Shown piece by piece: positions 42,776 through 52,156 of a DNA stretch of 64,000 bases. Each line of letters starts with the position of its first letter. Position 1 is the stretch's first letter. The notes under the pieces are model-generated. The model was given only the letters and a program-made list of their open reading frames with translations. It ran no database searches and had not been told where the DNA came from. Position numbers and translations under genes: made by a program. Source of the DNA: Paraburkholderia sp. ZP32-5 (GTDB taxonomy: Bacteria > Pseudomonadota > Gammaproteobacteria > Burkholderiales > Burkholderiaceae); contig NZ_JAJEJP010000002.1 of assembly GCF_021390495.1 (NCBI RefSeq), forward strand, positions 2,418,001-2,482,000, given 5' to 3'.

Positions 42776-44320
42776 ATGCTTTCTCGCCTATCGATTTCCG
42801 GCCGGCTGTCGACTGTGATGGCCGTGCTGGGCCTGCTCATCGTCACCGTCGGCATGCTCGGGCAGCTCGCCATCGAACGTTCGAACGAAGAGCTGGATTA
42901 CGCTTACTCGAACCAGCTGGCGGCATCGATTGCCGTGGGGCGAGCCAATCTGAAGCTGGAGATCGCGCGCGCGGTACTCAATCGCGCGCTGATGCACCCC
43001 GAAGCCGCCAATGTGCCGGAGGCCGTCACGAAGGCACTCGGTCACCTTGCGGACTCCGATCGCGCGTGGCAAACCTACCGTGCGCTCGACCTTCCGGCTG
43101 AAGAACGCGCGCTCGCGGACCGCGTGAACGAAGCGCGCTCCGCACTGGAGCAACGCGGCATCGTGCCGTTGGCCGAGGCGCTAAAGAAAGGCGATCGCGA
43201 CACGGCGGACCACATCGTATCGAAGACGATGTCGCCGCTGTCGACTGTGCTCGCGAATAACAGCGACGCACTCGATCGCTGGAAGAGCGAGCGCGGCCAG
43301 CAGGTATTCGCCGCCGCCGAACATTTCCATGCACAACTGCGCATTGCGGGCGTGGTGCTGATCGTGCTCGGGCTGGTCGTGTGCGTGGCCTGCGCGTACG
43401 GATTGCGCCGTGCGATCGTGATGCCGCTCGCGAGCCTGCTTGCGGCGCTTCAGCGTATCGCACAGGGCGATCTGACCGTGTCGCTGAAGGCACGCACGAG
43501 CGACGAAATGGGCCAGCTCGTTCACGGACTCGAACAGATGCAAGGCGGCCTCGAACAGATGGTTCGACAAGTCACCGACGGTTCCGAATCGATTGCCACC
43601 ACGACCGGGCAGATTGCCGCCGGCAACAACGACCTGTCGCAGCGTACCGAGGAACAGGCGGCATCGCTGCAGGAAACGGCGGCCAGCATGGAACAGTTGA
43701 CGGCTACAGTGCGCCAGAATGCAGACAATGCGCGTACCGCGCAAACGTTGACGGAGTCGGCGCATGACGTGACCGAGCGCGGCTCGCGAGTGGTGGGCGA
43801 CGTCGTGAATACGATGACGGAAATCGATCGCAGCTCGCAAAAGATCGCCGACATCACCGGCGTGATCGAAGGCATCGCGTTCCAGACCAATATCCTCGCG
43901 TTGAATGCCGCCGTGGAAGCGGCCCGTGCCGGCGACCATGGCCGTGGCTTCGCCGTGGTTGCATCGGAGGTGCGTTCGCTCGCGCAACGCGCCGGTGCGG
44001 CTGCGAAGGAAATCAAAACCTTGATCGACGATTCGGTTGCACGCGTGGCGTCAGGTTCGCAGCTCGTCAACGTCGCCGGCGAAACGATGCAGGAAATCAG
44101 CGACTCGATCACGCGTGTCACGACGATCATGCGCGAGATCGCCAACGCATCCGATGAGCAGCGCGAAGGCATCGAGCAGGTCAGCCTCGCCGTGTCGCAG
44201 ATGGATCAGGTGTCGCAGCAGAACGCGGCGCTGGTCGAGGAAGCCGCCGCGGCAGCCTCCTCTCTCGACAATCAGGCGAGTATGTTGCGGGATGCTGTAG
44301 CGGTGTTCCGGTTGAAGTAG
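42776..44320 (+). CDS. Methyl-accepting chemotaxis protein
   Basis: A 514-residue transmembrane chemoreceptor. TM1 is about residues 12-30 ([18 protein letters not shown]), a helical periplasmic domain of about 155 residues follows, TM2 is about 190-210, then HAMP, and a long cytoplasmic signalling hairpin with the invariant tip [20 protein letters not shown]. The short helical periplasmic domain resembles four-helix-bundle Tar-like sensors. No C-terminal NWETF-like CheR tether is present. It starts 164 bp after xdhC, so it may sense the substrate of the upstream catabolic cluster; that link is positional only. Confidence 0.9.
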   Translation: MLSRLSISGRLSTVMAVLGLLIVTVGMLGQLAIERSNEELDYAYSNQLAASIAVGRANLKLEIARAVLNRALMHPEAANVPEAVTKALGHLADSDRAWQTYRALDLPAEERALADRVNEARSALEQRGIVPLAEALKKGDRDTADHIVSKTMSPLSTVLANNSDALDRWKSERGQQVFAAAEHFHAQLRIAGVVLIVLGLVVCVACAYGLRRAIVMPLASLLAALQRIAQGDLTVSLKARTSDEMGQLVHGLEQMQGGLEQMVRQVTDGSESIATTTGQIAAGNNDLSQRTEEQAASLQETAASMEQLTATVRQNADNARTAQTLTESAHDVTERGSRVVGDVVNTMTEIDRSSQKIADITGVIEGIAFQTNILALNAAVEAARAGDHGRGFAVVASEVRSLAQRAGAAAKEIKTLIDDSVARVASGSQLVNVAGETMQEISDSITRVTTIMREIANASDEQREGIEQVSLAVSQMDQVSQQNAALVEEAAAAASSLDNQASMLRDAVAVFRLK

Positions 44321-44338
44321 TTTGTTTAGCTCTAGTTA

Positions 44339-44365
44339 GCCGGCAGCGGCGGCGCTGCTGCCGGC
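44339..44365. terminator. Perfect 9-bp hairpin between convergent genes
   Basis: GCCGGCAGC and GCTGCCGGC flank a 9-base loop between the chemoreceptor stop (44320) and the convergent unknown gene (44377). T-rich sequence precedes it on the plus strand, which would be an A-rich tail for the minus direction. Probable shared terminator. Confidence 0.55.
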
Positions 44366-44376
44366 TTGCGCGCAAA

Positions 44377-45231
44377 TCAGAGCAATGCGTCGCGAGCGCC
44401 GAACAGGTACTCCGATATCGCGCTCATGATCTTCACGCGATCGTTCTGCCCGAAACACAAGCCTCGCAACGCGGCGCAATAACTGGTGAACGTCGCGTTC
44501 GCGGCCTTGACCCGATCGGCGCACACGAAGCCGAGTTCATAGTTCGAAAAGACCGGCTTGTACCCGAACATCATCAAGCCGATGACTTCGCGCGCGAATA
44601 CGCGTGGAACGCCATCTCTGAAGAACGTTTGGGGATTCGCGCGAAAGAACGCTTTCCACTTCTCCCTGCTGGGATCGCCATACGCGTTTGACGCGGTTCC
44701 AAAGATCGTGCGCACCATTCCAAATCCTGCCTGCATCTTCGGCGCATGAGCCTGCGGCACCGGCGCTGGCGGCACAAATGCATCGAAAGCCTCGTCGGCC
44801 AGATGGAAATCCTGGAAGCGCCGCACTCCCCCCAGAACAAAGCTGTCGTTGAGCAGCGGACTCCAGTTCTTGTCACTGAGAATGCTGCCGGGACCCAGCA
44901 CGTCGACCACCCGCGCGCGCGGTCCCGCCGAGATCCCAATACGCCGCCGGTCGTTCATGATCGAATCGATCAGATTGATGTCCTTCTGCTCCTGAACACC
45001 ATGCGCTGAGGTCAGGCCGAAATTCAGCAACAGCTCCTTGTTCGTGCGAATACCGGTATCGCCCAGCAGCAGAAAGCCCAACGCGTTCATCGACGCTTGC
45101 CGGTACATTCTCCAGCCATTGAGGACGTTGATCGTATCGTCCGCATCCCACCATTTGAACCATGCATTGTCGGTCTTGTAACTGGGCAAGATCTGCTTGA
45201 CCTCGAAGACATAGGTATTTAACTGATACAT
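44377..45231 (-). CDS. Protein of unknown function, 284 residues
   Basis: A soluble protein with no signal peptide. I do not recognise it. Seen in it: an N-terminal beta-like stretch (MYQLNTYVFEVKQILPSY), aromatic-rich WFKWWDADD, a Gly-rich GFLLLGDTGIRTN, a Pro/Ala hinge VPPAPVPQAHAPK, and a Phe-rich C-terminal half (WKAFFRANPQTFFRDGVPRV). AGGAAAG precedes the ATG, supporting translation. It is divergent from the orphan response regulator across 266 bp. Function unknown. Confidence 0.6.
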   Translation of the reverse strand: MYQLNTYVFEVKQILPSYKTDNAWFKWWDADDTINVLNGWRMYRQASMNALGFLLLGDTGIRTNKELLLNFGLTSAHGVQEQKDINLIDSIMNDRRRIGISAGPRARVVDVLGPGSILSDKNWSPLLNDSFVLGGVRRFQDFHLADEAFDAFVPPAPVPQAHAPKMQAGFGMVRTIFGTASNAYGDPSREKWKAFFRANPQTFFRDGVPRVFAREVIGLMMFGYKPVFSNYELGFVCADRVKAANATFTSYCAALRGLCFGQNDRVKIMSAISEYLFGARDALL

Positions 45232-45497
45232 CTTTCCTCGCTTTCGGTGAGACGAACCATCGCGGTGTATGAATATTTAGGCGCCGTAAAACTAACGGCG
45301 TGAAGGTCGACGTGCAATCCCTGGAATCGGGGAGCGACATGGGGTAGCAGCGCGGCGCCTATATCACAACCAGCGTCAACTAAAACTGGACACGCGAAGC
45401 CCAGGTTGCAGGGGTATACGCTGTACATTCCCGTTCCTTGCCGGATTGTCAAAACTCAATAAAGAACAAGACATCCGGCGAGGCCACGAGAAAACGT

Positions 45498-46220
45498 ATG
45501 TTCGCTACCCTCCGTTCCAACCAGAAGCCGTTACCCAGCCCGGTACTGATCGTCGAAAACGAATTGCCCATGCAGAACCGACTGCGCGCGATATTGATTG
45601 CGCTCGGTTATGGGGAGAAAGACCTGCTGGTCACAGGCAATATCGCGGATGCCCTCGAAACGCACGCGAAGCACCCGTGCGCCATTGCCCTTATCGACAT
45701 CCGTCTATCGGATGGCTCGGGCATCGACCTGATCCGGACATGGCATGCCTGTGATCCGGCTTTGCCGATTCTGGTCATTTCCGCATCGAACGCGGCCACC
45801 GTGATCGTGGCCGCGCTTCAGGCCGGTGCGGTCGGGTACTTGCTGAAGGAACGCGACGATATCGAAATCGCACTGTCGGTGCGCAGTGCGCTGCGCGGAG
45901 GCGCGCCGATCGATCCGTTCGTGGCGCGATATGTGCTCGAAACAAGCAGCGTGATTGCTCAGCCGGTAGTTCGGGCAATTCCGGCAATTTCGTCAATTGG
46001 TGGCTCAAAGCCGGCGCCGATTTCAGTCAAGCTCAGTCGACGTGAAACCGAAGTCCTCACGCTGGTGAGCAAGGGACTCGCGAACAGGGAAATCTCCGAT
46101 CTGTTGTCTCTGTCCAAACTGACCGTGGAGTCTCACATCAAGAACATGTTCAAGAAATTGCATGTTCGCTCGCGTACAGAGGCTATTTTCGAGGCGCGTG
46201 CTCAGGGGTTGTTGCCGTAG
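45498..46220 (+). CDS. NarL/LuxR-type response regulator, orphan
   Basis: A 240-residue two-domain regulator. The receiver domain has VLIVENE at the acidic pocket (Glu20-Asn21, an uncommon pair), the phospho-acceptor Asp67 in ALIDIRLSDGSG and the Lys in GYLLKERDD. The C-terminal LuxR helix-turn-helix reads LSRRETEVLTLVSKGLANRE then TVESHIKNMFKKLHVRSR. No histidine kinase gene is adjacent. The ATG at 45498 is chosen over an in-frame TTG at 45438. Its target and partner kinase are unknown; the unknown gene upstream is divergent and could be a target. Confidence 0.87.
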   Translation: MFATLRSNQKPLPSPVLIVENELPMQNRLRAILIALGYGEKDLLVTGNIADALETHAKHPCAIALIDIRLSDGSGIDLIRTWHACDPALPILVISASNAATVIVAALQAGAVGYLLKERDDIEIALSVRSALRGGAPIDPFVARYVLETSSVIAQPVVRAIPAISSIGGSKPAPISVKLSRRETEVLTLVSKGLANREISDLLSLSKLTVESHIKNMFKKLHVRSRTEAIFEARAQGLLP

Positions 46221-46526
46221 AGCGGGCAAGCGTTCACGAAATCGCGTAGTCCGGCCGCAATGCGATAAGCGCCCGATGATCGCGGCATATCCGACCCGCT
46301 GCATGATTGACGCAACCGCACGACTCAATAACAAAGTCATCGAGCTTGTCCGCATCAAGGTTCACATTACCCGGCTTCATTCCCACGCGATTACCCAGCC
46401 TGCATCGCACATCTTCGCTAATAGCAATTAATTCATCTGGCGAAGATCACTTCATCTTGTTGTCACTCCGTATTATTAAATTGATCTCGCTGTACCCCTT
46501 TAATGTTTTATTTAGCGAGACCCAGA
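46221..46526. other. Gene-free, AT-richer stretch
   Basis: 306 bp with no convincing gene. The last 120 bp are noticeably AT-richer than the surroundings (CTCCGTATTATTAAATTGAT), suited to a promoter for the exported protein that follows. No motif could be assigned. Confidence 0.5.
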
Positions 46527-47402
46527 ATGACGAAGATCAGATGGAATCGCGTTGCCGCTGCATTGCTATGCACGAGTAGCGCTGTCGCCTTTGCAGGAAC
46601 CCCGTCCGTTGGCAGCCGTGAATACAAGGTTCTGCTCAACCCGGTCGCCTTCGAGAACCAACCTGTCGACGCGGCCAACCGGTTTCTAACGGACCTGCAG
46701 GCGAGCCTCGCCGCCAACGGGTTCGATGAAACCGTGACCGGCAAATTCGCGGCGGATCACGACCGCATCGTGACTTACTACGATTCGCCGGGTACCTGCC
46801 CGCTGCGTCAAACCGGCTATTCGTTCCGCGAACGTAATGAAAGCGGCGACCTCGATATTGAATTGAAGTTTGGTTCAGCCAACGAAACTACGTCAGCCAA
46901 GACCGACGTCAGCGGCAGTTCGTCCGATGCGGACAGCAAGCTCGAAGACGACATCACGCCGCCCGCGAAAGAGACGTTCTCTCACTCGACCAGTGAACCG
47001 TTGAAGGCATCGAAGAACATCAACATCCTCGATGACATCAACGATCTCTTCCCGACCACAACGGTGTTCAACAGCATCAAGAGCAACCCGCTCGTGCCGG
47101 TCAGCGGTCTGTCGATTCACGAGCTGACCTACGAAGGCCCCAAGAGCGATATCGGCCAGGAAACCGCCGATTTCACGATGACCGTCTGGTATGCGAATGG
47201 TTCGACAACGCCGTCGCTCGCCGAGATTTCCTTCGATGTGGACGCCACCGATGACGGCGACTTCACCGACAAGGTCACGGCCCGCTCGCAACTCATCTTC
47301 AACGTAATTCAAGGGATGACGAACTGGACACTCACGCCGAGCACGACGAAGACCGCGTGGGTCTATCAGTATCAACCGAGCTTCTGCACGTCCAGCCAGT
47401 AA
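46527..47402 (+). CDS. Exported protein of unknown function
   Basis: A 291-residue protein with a typical signal peptide (MTKIRWNRVAAALLCTSSAV, cleavage after AFA). The mature part has REYKVLLNPVAF, a strand-rich RIVTYYDSPG and LDIELKFGS, a Ser/Asp-rich flexible region (about 125-150), KLEDDITPPA, and a C-terminal Cys pair region (Cys about 92 and near the end). Alternating charged strands (YKVLLNP, TGYSFRERN, LDIELKF, HELTYEG) faintly recall the CYTH/triphosphate-tunnel fold but the defining ExExK is absent, so I do not assign it. Probably periplasmic. Confidence 0.65.
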   Translation: MTKIRWNRVAAALLCTSSAVAFAGTPSVGSREYKVLLNPVAFENQPVDAANRFLTDLQASLAANGFDETVTGKFAADHDRIVTYYDSPGTCPLRQTGYSFRERNESGDLDIELKFGSANETTSAKTDVSGSSSDADSKLEDDITPPAKETFSHSTSEPLKASKNINILDDINDLFPTTTVFNSIKSNPLVPVSGLSIHELTYEGPKSDIGQETADFTMTVWYANGSTTPSLAEISFDVDATDDGDFTDKVTARSQLIFNVIQGMTNWTLTPSTTKTAWVYQYQPSFCTSSQ

Positions 47403-47430
47403 CACGTTAGACGCGGTAGATGCAGTAGAT

Positions 47431-47461
47431 GCGGGCAACACAGCGCAAGCTGGTTGCCCGC
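47431..47461. terminator. Strong hairpin with GCAA tetraloop between convergent genes
   Basis: GCGGGCAAC pairs with GTTGCCCGC, and inside it CAGC-GCAA-GCTG continues the stem with one bulged A and a GNRA loop. It lies 28 bp past the exported-protein stop and 39 bp before the convergent permease stop. No long T-run; probable shared terminator or 3' stabiliser. Confidence 0.6.
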
Positions 47462-47500
47462 CTGGGATCTGACCACTCATCCACGCTCAGGCATCCACTC

Positions 47501-49204
47501 TCAAGGCGCGGCATCGAAACGCTTCGCAAACCACGCGCCAGCGCCGAGCACGAGGCCACTGATTGCCAGTGTCACCACACCCATCGCCATGCCGTCGCCA
47601 ATCGAGCCTTGCTCGAATTGCTGCCAGATAAAAATCGACGCCGTCTCGACACCGCTCGGTGCGAGCAACAGCGACGTCACCAGCTCGCGCGAAGCAATGG
47701 CAAACACGATCAGCATCGACCACAGAAGCGTCGGCGCCACGAGCGGCAGCACGATGCGCATCATCGTGCGCATGCCCGTCGCGCCATGCACGCGTGATGC
47801 TGCTTCAAGACCCGCACCCAGTTGAGTCAACGCGACACCGGTGTAACGCACCGGATAAGGCAACAGCAGACAACTGTACGAGAGCAGCAGAATCACCCAC
47901 GTGTTGTAGGGCGTAATGGGCCAGAACGAGCGGTTCCATGCGAGGATCAGCCCGACGCCGACGACGATCCCCGGTAATGCATGAGGCAGCAACGTCAGCG
48001 CATCCAGTGCCGCGCGCCCACGCATGCGCGTCCTGACCACGTACCACGCGCTCGCGAAACCCAACACGCCCGTCACTGCCGCCGTGCCCGCCGCGAGCCC
48101 GACACTGGTTGCCAACGCACCGGCCCCTTCGCTCCCCGCCGACAACGCGCGGAAATGCAAAAGCGTCAGGTTCGACATCGCCAAACCCGCCGACAGAGAA
48201 CCCGTAAATGCCGTAGCGATGATCGCGAAAAGCGGCGCGAGTGTGGTGAAGATGGCGACGATGCCGAACGCGGCAAGCACGGGCCAACGCCAACCGCGCA
48301 ACACGTACCGCGTGGCGGCGGCCGGCTTGCCATTCTGCGTTTCGAAATCGCGCCCGGCCAGTACCTTGCGCTGCGCGCAGAACGCGATCAGCGCGAGGCA
48401 CGCGAGCATCAGCGACAGAACCGACGCGCCCGGCAAATCGATTGGCCAATCGGAAAACCGTGCCTCGATCGATGTCACCATCACATCGAAACCGGAGTTG
48501 GCGCCAAGCGCGGACGGAATGCCGAATTCCTCGATCGCCATCGTGAACGCGAGCAAGCCACTCGCCGAGATCGCCGGCAAGACGAGCGGCAACGTGATGC
48601 GTACAAAACCGCGCCACGGCCCCGCGCCATATACGCGCGCAACCTCGGCCAGCCGGCCGCCCGTCACGGCCAGCGCGCGCGACACCGAAAAATAGACGAC
48701 TGGAAACACCGTCAACGTCATCGATGCCACCATGCCGCCGAACGAAAACAGCAACGGGCCGCCGTTCACGCCAGTGGCCTGGTCGAGGTAGCCGCGCGGC
48801 TGCATCAGCAGAATCCACCCCAACGCGACGAGATACGGCGGCATCAGAAACGGCGCGGCAATCAGCAAATCCCACACACGTGCGAACGGTACGCGAAACA
48901 GCGCGCGCAGTGCGCCAAGCGGCACGCCCAACGCGATACTCGACAGAGCGACCGCGCCGCCGAAGCCGACGGTATGCGCGAGCAGCGTCCATGTCCGCGC
49001 ATCGCCGAAGGTCTGCCCGAACACACCGAACGGGTGATCGAACGCACCAAGAGCGAAATGCGGAAAGACGGCCTGCAGTACGACAAAGATGATTGGCAAT
49101 GCGACCAGTATCGCGAGCGCCGCGAGGAGCGGCGCGACTGCGATCGGAAAGCCGGGCCGCGCGTGCGACGCGTGCTGCCGCACGCGTCTTGCGACCGTGT
49201 TCAT
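47501..49204 (-). CDS. ABC transporter permease, fused two-domain type
   Basis: A 567-residue permease with two fused binding-protein-dependent transport domains, each with an EAA loop (LAEVARVYGAGPWRGFVRIT in the first; GLEAASRVHGATGMRTMMRI in the second). About twelve membrane helices are visible. Fused permeases of this sort belong to the ferric-iron/2-aminoethylphosphonate/polyamine-like importer group. The ATG at 49202-49204 overlaps the stop of the substrate-binding protein by one base, indicating coupling. It is the last gene of the porin-ATPase-binding-protein-permease operon. Confidence 0.9.
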   Translation of the reverse strand: MNTVARRVRQHASHARPGFPIAVAPLLAALAILVALPIIFVVLQAVFPHFALGAFDHPFGVFGQTFGDARTWTLLAHTVGFGGAVALSSIALGVPLGALRALFRVPFARVWDLLIAAPFLMPPYLVALGWILLMQPRGYLDQATGVNGGPLLFSFGGMVASMTLTVFPVVYFSVSRALAVTGGRLAEVARVYGAGPWRGFVRITLPLVLPAISASGLLAFTMAIEEFGIPSALGANSGFDVMVTSIEARFSDWPIDLPGASVLSLMLACLALIAFCAQRKVLAGRDFETQNGKPAAATRYVLRGWRWPVLAAFGIVAIFTTLAPLFAIIATAFTGSLSAGLAMSNLTLLHFRALSAGSEGAGALATSVGLAAGTAAVTGVLGFASAWYVVRTRMRGRAALDALTLLPHALPGIVVGVGLILAWNRSFWPITPYNTWVILLLSYSCLLLPYPVRYTGVALTQLGAGLEAASRVHGATGMRTMMRIVLPLVAPTLLWSMLIVFAIASRELVTSLLLAPSGVETASIFIWQQFEQGSIGDGMAMGVVTLAISGLVLGAGAWFAKRFDAAP

Positions 49205-50172
49205 CAGTGCTCGCCGAACAATGCGTTGAAATGCGCGAGTACTTCCGCGCGCGACTTCGCATTCGACTCGCCGCCTTGAGGCAGCAGTTTCAGGTCCTGG
49301 AATTTCGGTCGGGAAGTCGAAATATCGTCGCGTGCCGGCATCAACCATGCGGCGGCAACGAGCTTTTGCCCTTCATCCGATAGCACGTAGTCGACGAACG
49401 CACGCGCGGCATCCTGCTCGTGCGACGTCTTCAGGATCATCATCGGCCGCGGTGCGATTACCGTGCCGCTGCTCGGGAAAATGACCTTCACCGACTCGCC
49501 GTTTGCAGCGGCGCCATAGGCGACGTAATCGACCGCACCGAACACCGCGGCCTTCGCACCTTGCAGCACCGGCGTAATGGCTTGTGCATTCGGCCCCTGC
49601 ACGATCATGCCGTTCGCGTGCAGACTGCTGAACAGTTTCCATGCGCTATCGCCGAGACGCTCCTGCAAGCCGAGAATCAGATCGAGCGAAGCACCGGACA
49701 AAGCGGGATTCGGCGTCGTCACCTGATTGCGATACGCCGGTGCGGCGAGGTCGCTCCAGTCGCGCGGCTCAGGCTTGCCCGAGCGCGTATTCCATACGAT
49801 GCCGAGCGCCGATACGCCCTGCGCGACGTACGAAGGTCCCTTGAACATCGGCGGCACATGCGCGGCGTTGGGGCTCTGATAGTCGAGCAGCCAGCCGCGC
49901 TTCTCGAGATCCTGAGCAGTGTCCCACGACGCGGAAATCAGCACGTCCGCGCGCGGATTACCGGACTCGGCTTCGATGCGGGCCATCACCTTGCCCGTGG
50001 TGGCCTGGAACAGATCGACCTTGATGCCAGTCTTGTGCTCGAAGCCGAGCGCAAGTTTCTTGCCTAGATTGCCAGGGCCAGCGGTGTAAACAGTAAGCGA
50101 TTGGGCATGAGATGTACCGAGCCCGAAAGTCGACAACATAACGAAAGTAATGAGATGAATGAATCTGGACAT
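49204..50172 (-). CDS. ABC transporter periplasmic substrate-binding protein
   Basis: A 322-residue periplasmic binding protein with signal peptide (FIHLITFVMLSTFGLGTSHA) followed by QSLTVYTAGPGNLGKKLALG. The fold family is that of ferric-iron, phosphonate and thiamine-like binders (VDLFQATTGKVMARIEAE, NPRADVLISASWDTAQ, FVDYVLSDEGQKLVA). The conserved Tyr pair of iron binders is not evident, so an organic ligand is equally likely. Lies 13 bp after the ATPase and overlaps the permease by one base. The start at 50170-50172 was chosen for the signal peptide; an ATG three codons upstream is also possible. Confidence 0.88.
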   Translation of the reverse strand: MSRFIHLITFVMLSTFGLGTSHAQSLTVYTAGPGNLGKKLALGFEHKTGIKVDLFQATTGKVMARIEAESGNPRADVLISASWDTAQDLEKRGWLLDYQSPNAAHVPPMFKGPSYVAQGVSALGIVWNTRSGKPEPRDWSDLAAPAYRNQVTTPNPALSGASLDLILGLQERLGDSAWKLFSSLHANGMIVQGPNAQAITPVLQGAKAAVFGAVDYVAYGAAANGESVKVIFPSSGTVIAPRPMMILKTSHEQDAARAFVDYVLSDEGQKLVAAAWLMPARDDISTSRPKFQDLKLLPQGGESNAKSRAEVLAHFNALFGEH

Positions 50173-50185
50173 TGTAGCCATTCCA

Positions 50186-50866
50186 CTATCGGTGAATGAT
50201 GTTTTCCACGCGTCCGTGGGCAAGCGTCACGATGGTATGTGCGAGCACATCGGCCTCGCCGCGATCGTGCGTCACATAGACCGCTGTCGTACCGAGTTGC
50301 GCGAGCAGTTCGCCGATTGCGTCGCATAGACTCGCACGCAATGGCGTATCGAGATTGGACAGCGGTTCGTCGAACAGCATGATGCGTGGCTCCGCAACGA
50401 TCGCGCGCGCGAGTGCAACGCGTTGCTGCTGGCCACCGGATAGTGCCGACGGACGGCGCGCACCCATGCCCGCGAGCCCCACGCGTGTCAGCGCTTCTTC
50501 GACGCGATGCAGACGCTCCGCGCGCGCGACGCGCCGCATTTCCAGCGGAAACGACACGTTGCCGGCCACCGTCATATGCGGCCACAGCGCGTAGTCCTGA
50601 AACACCATGCCGAGACCGCGCTGCTCGGGCGGCACGAATGTCGTTGCGTCGGCGACGATATCGCCGCCGAACGACAGGTGCCCCGCATCAGGTCGCGATA
50701 GTCCGGCCAGCAGCTTGAGGAACGTGCTTTTGCCACAACCGGACGGTCCAAGCAGCGCGAGCGTCGTGCCGGCCGGCACGTCGAGATCGATACCGTCCAG
50801 CACGGGCTGACCGTCGAATGCCTGCGTAAGCCCACGTGCTTCGATCTTCGCGCTCGCCTGCGTCAT
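50186..50866 (-). CDS. ABC transporter ATPase, short form
   Basis: A 226-residue nucleotide-binding subunit. Walker A GPSGCGKST is at 40-48, the Q-loop is in VFQDYALWPHMTV, the signature is LSGGQQQRVALARA, Walker B is RIMLFDEPLSNLD and the H-loop His is in YVTHDRGEA. All catalytic motifs are intact, but it lacks the C-terminal TOBE/regulatory domain of about 120 residues usual in iron- and polyamine-type importers. It energises the permease-binding-protein pair downstream. It begins 11 bp after the porin stop in the same operon. Confidence 0.92.
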   Translation of the reverse strand: MTQASAKIEARGLTQAFDGQPVLDGIDLDVPAGTTLALLGPSGCGKSTFLKLLAGLSRPDAGHLSFGGDIVADATTFVPPEQRGLGMVFQDYALWPHMTVAGNVSFPLEMRRVARAERLHRVEEALTRVGLAGMGARRPSALSGGQQQRVALARAIVAEPRIMLFDEPLSNLDTPLRASLCDAIGELLAQLGTTAVYVTHDRGEADVLAHTIVTLAHGRVENIIHR

Positions 50867-50877
50867 TGACCGGGTCC

Positions 50878-52023
50878 TTAGAACTTGTGGCGGATGCCGG
50901 CCATCAGACCGAACTGGTTCGAGCCCGCGACGACGTCAGTGCCGAAACCGTTGAGGCCCAGATTCGAGCCGTTACGGTTGAGCACGTAGCCCAGGTTCGC
51001 ATACAGGTCGGTGCGCTTCGACAGGAAGTAGTCGGCGTCGACCTGGAACGACCACGGATCACGCGCGGTGCCATAGAAGTTCTGGTACATCGCGGTGCCG
51101 GAAAATTGGAGCGCCTTCGTCGCGTACCAGGTCGCGCCGGTCCAGTAGAGGCTCGATGACTCGACGGGTCCGGTCGACAGCGTGGTCAGGTGAATCGCCT
51201 GCGAATTGAGGTAGCGATAGCCGCCGTACAGCATCACGCTCGGCAGGCGGTAGCTGGCAGCAACGCCGATACGACGGTCCATGTCGCCTTCGTAGCCACC
51301 CGCCTTCGTCGTATGAGCCGCCGCCGGGTTCGTGCTGCCGCCGTTCTTCTGGTCGTAGACGAGCGTCGCGCTGAACGGACCTTCCGTATAGCGCAGACCC
51401 GCTTCGATCACGCGTGCTTCGCGCGTATCGCCAGCCGGCTGCGTACCGTAAGTCACGTTGTCGTAGCCGAAGCTGTATTGTGCGAGCGCGGTCAGCGGAC
51501 CGAAGCGCTTTTCATAACGCACGGTGTTGTCCAGACGATCGGAGAACGCCGAGTCCTGCATCTTGATCGCGTAGACCGCGTTCTTCAGCGGGTTGTACTC
51601 GCTGACCCAATCGAGAAAGAGGCCGCCCTGGCGTCCGAGCGTGACCGTCCCGTAGGTCTTGTCGCTGAGGCCAACGTAGGCGAGACGTCCGAACAGGCGT
51701 CCACCCTGCAGCAGGCCGCCCGTATTGACGTTCAGACCGCTTTCCAGCAGGAAGAACGCCTGCGTGCCCCCGCCCAGGTCCTCCTTGCCGGTGAAGCCCC
51801 ACCGCGAGCCGGACATGTCGCCCGACGTCATGCGTGTGACGCTGTGAGTACCGTTCTTGTCGGCTGAAGCGTGAGTCAGATATTCGATGCCGGAGTCCAG
51901 GATGCCGTACAGGGCAACGGAGGATCCGGAGTTATCGTCGGTGGCGGCTAGAGCGCCCGGGGAAAAGCTCGCGCAGACGGCCAGACAGCAGCCGACCGCC
52001 GCGATGCGGCAGGTAGGGTTCAC
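50878..52023 (-). CDS. Gram-negative trimeric porin, GTG start, linked to an ABC importer
   Basis: A 381-residue OmpC-like porin. The signal (CRIAAVGCCLAVCASFSPGA) is followed by an Asp/Asn-rich spacer and SSVALYGILDSG; the mid motif GGRLFGRLAYVGLSDKTYGT and the C-terminus LMAGIRHKF are typical. The start is the GTG at 52021-52023, seven bases after GAGGA; an ATG 12 codons upstream precedes that site. The ABC ATPase follows after 11 bp, an uncommon pairing that suggests porin and importer take up the same compound. Confidence 0.9.
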   Translation of the reverse strand: MNPTCRIAAVGCCLAVCASFSPGALAATDDNSGSSVALYGILDSGIEYLTHASADKNGTHSVTRMTSGDMSGSRWGFTGKEDLGGGTQAFFLLESGLNVNTGGLLQGGRLFGRLAYVGLSDKTYGTVTLGRQGGLFLDWVSEYNPLKNAVYAIKMQDSAFSDRLDNTVRYEKRFGPLTALAQYSFGYDNVTYGTQPAGDTREARVIEAGLRYTEGPFSATLVYDQKNGGSTNPAAAHTTKAGGYEGDMDRRIGVAASYRLPSVMLYGGYRYLNSQAIHLTTLSTGPVESSSLYWTGATWYATKALQFSGTAMYQNFYGTARDPWSFQVDADYFLSKRTDLYANLGYVLNRNGSNLGLNGFGTDVVAGSNQFGLMAGIRHKF

Positions 52024-52156
52024 AGGTTTGTCCTCTTTGGGATTAAATTGAGCCGCCAATGTAAGCGGCGCTCAAGTCATTCGCATGACAATTGCAAACC
52101 TGTGGAAGTGCTTGCTGCAAGGCGGGAAGTCGCCGCGAGACAGTCAGACGTTGACG

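Noticed and set aside
46527..47402. CYTH / triphosphate-tunnel domain in the exported protein
   Set aside because: The strand pattern is suggestive, but the ExExK motif is missing; not enough to assign.
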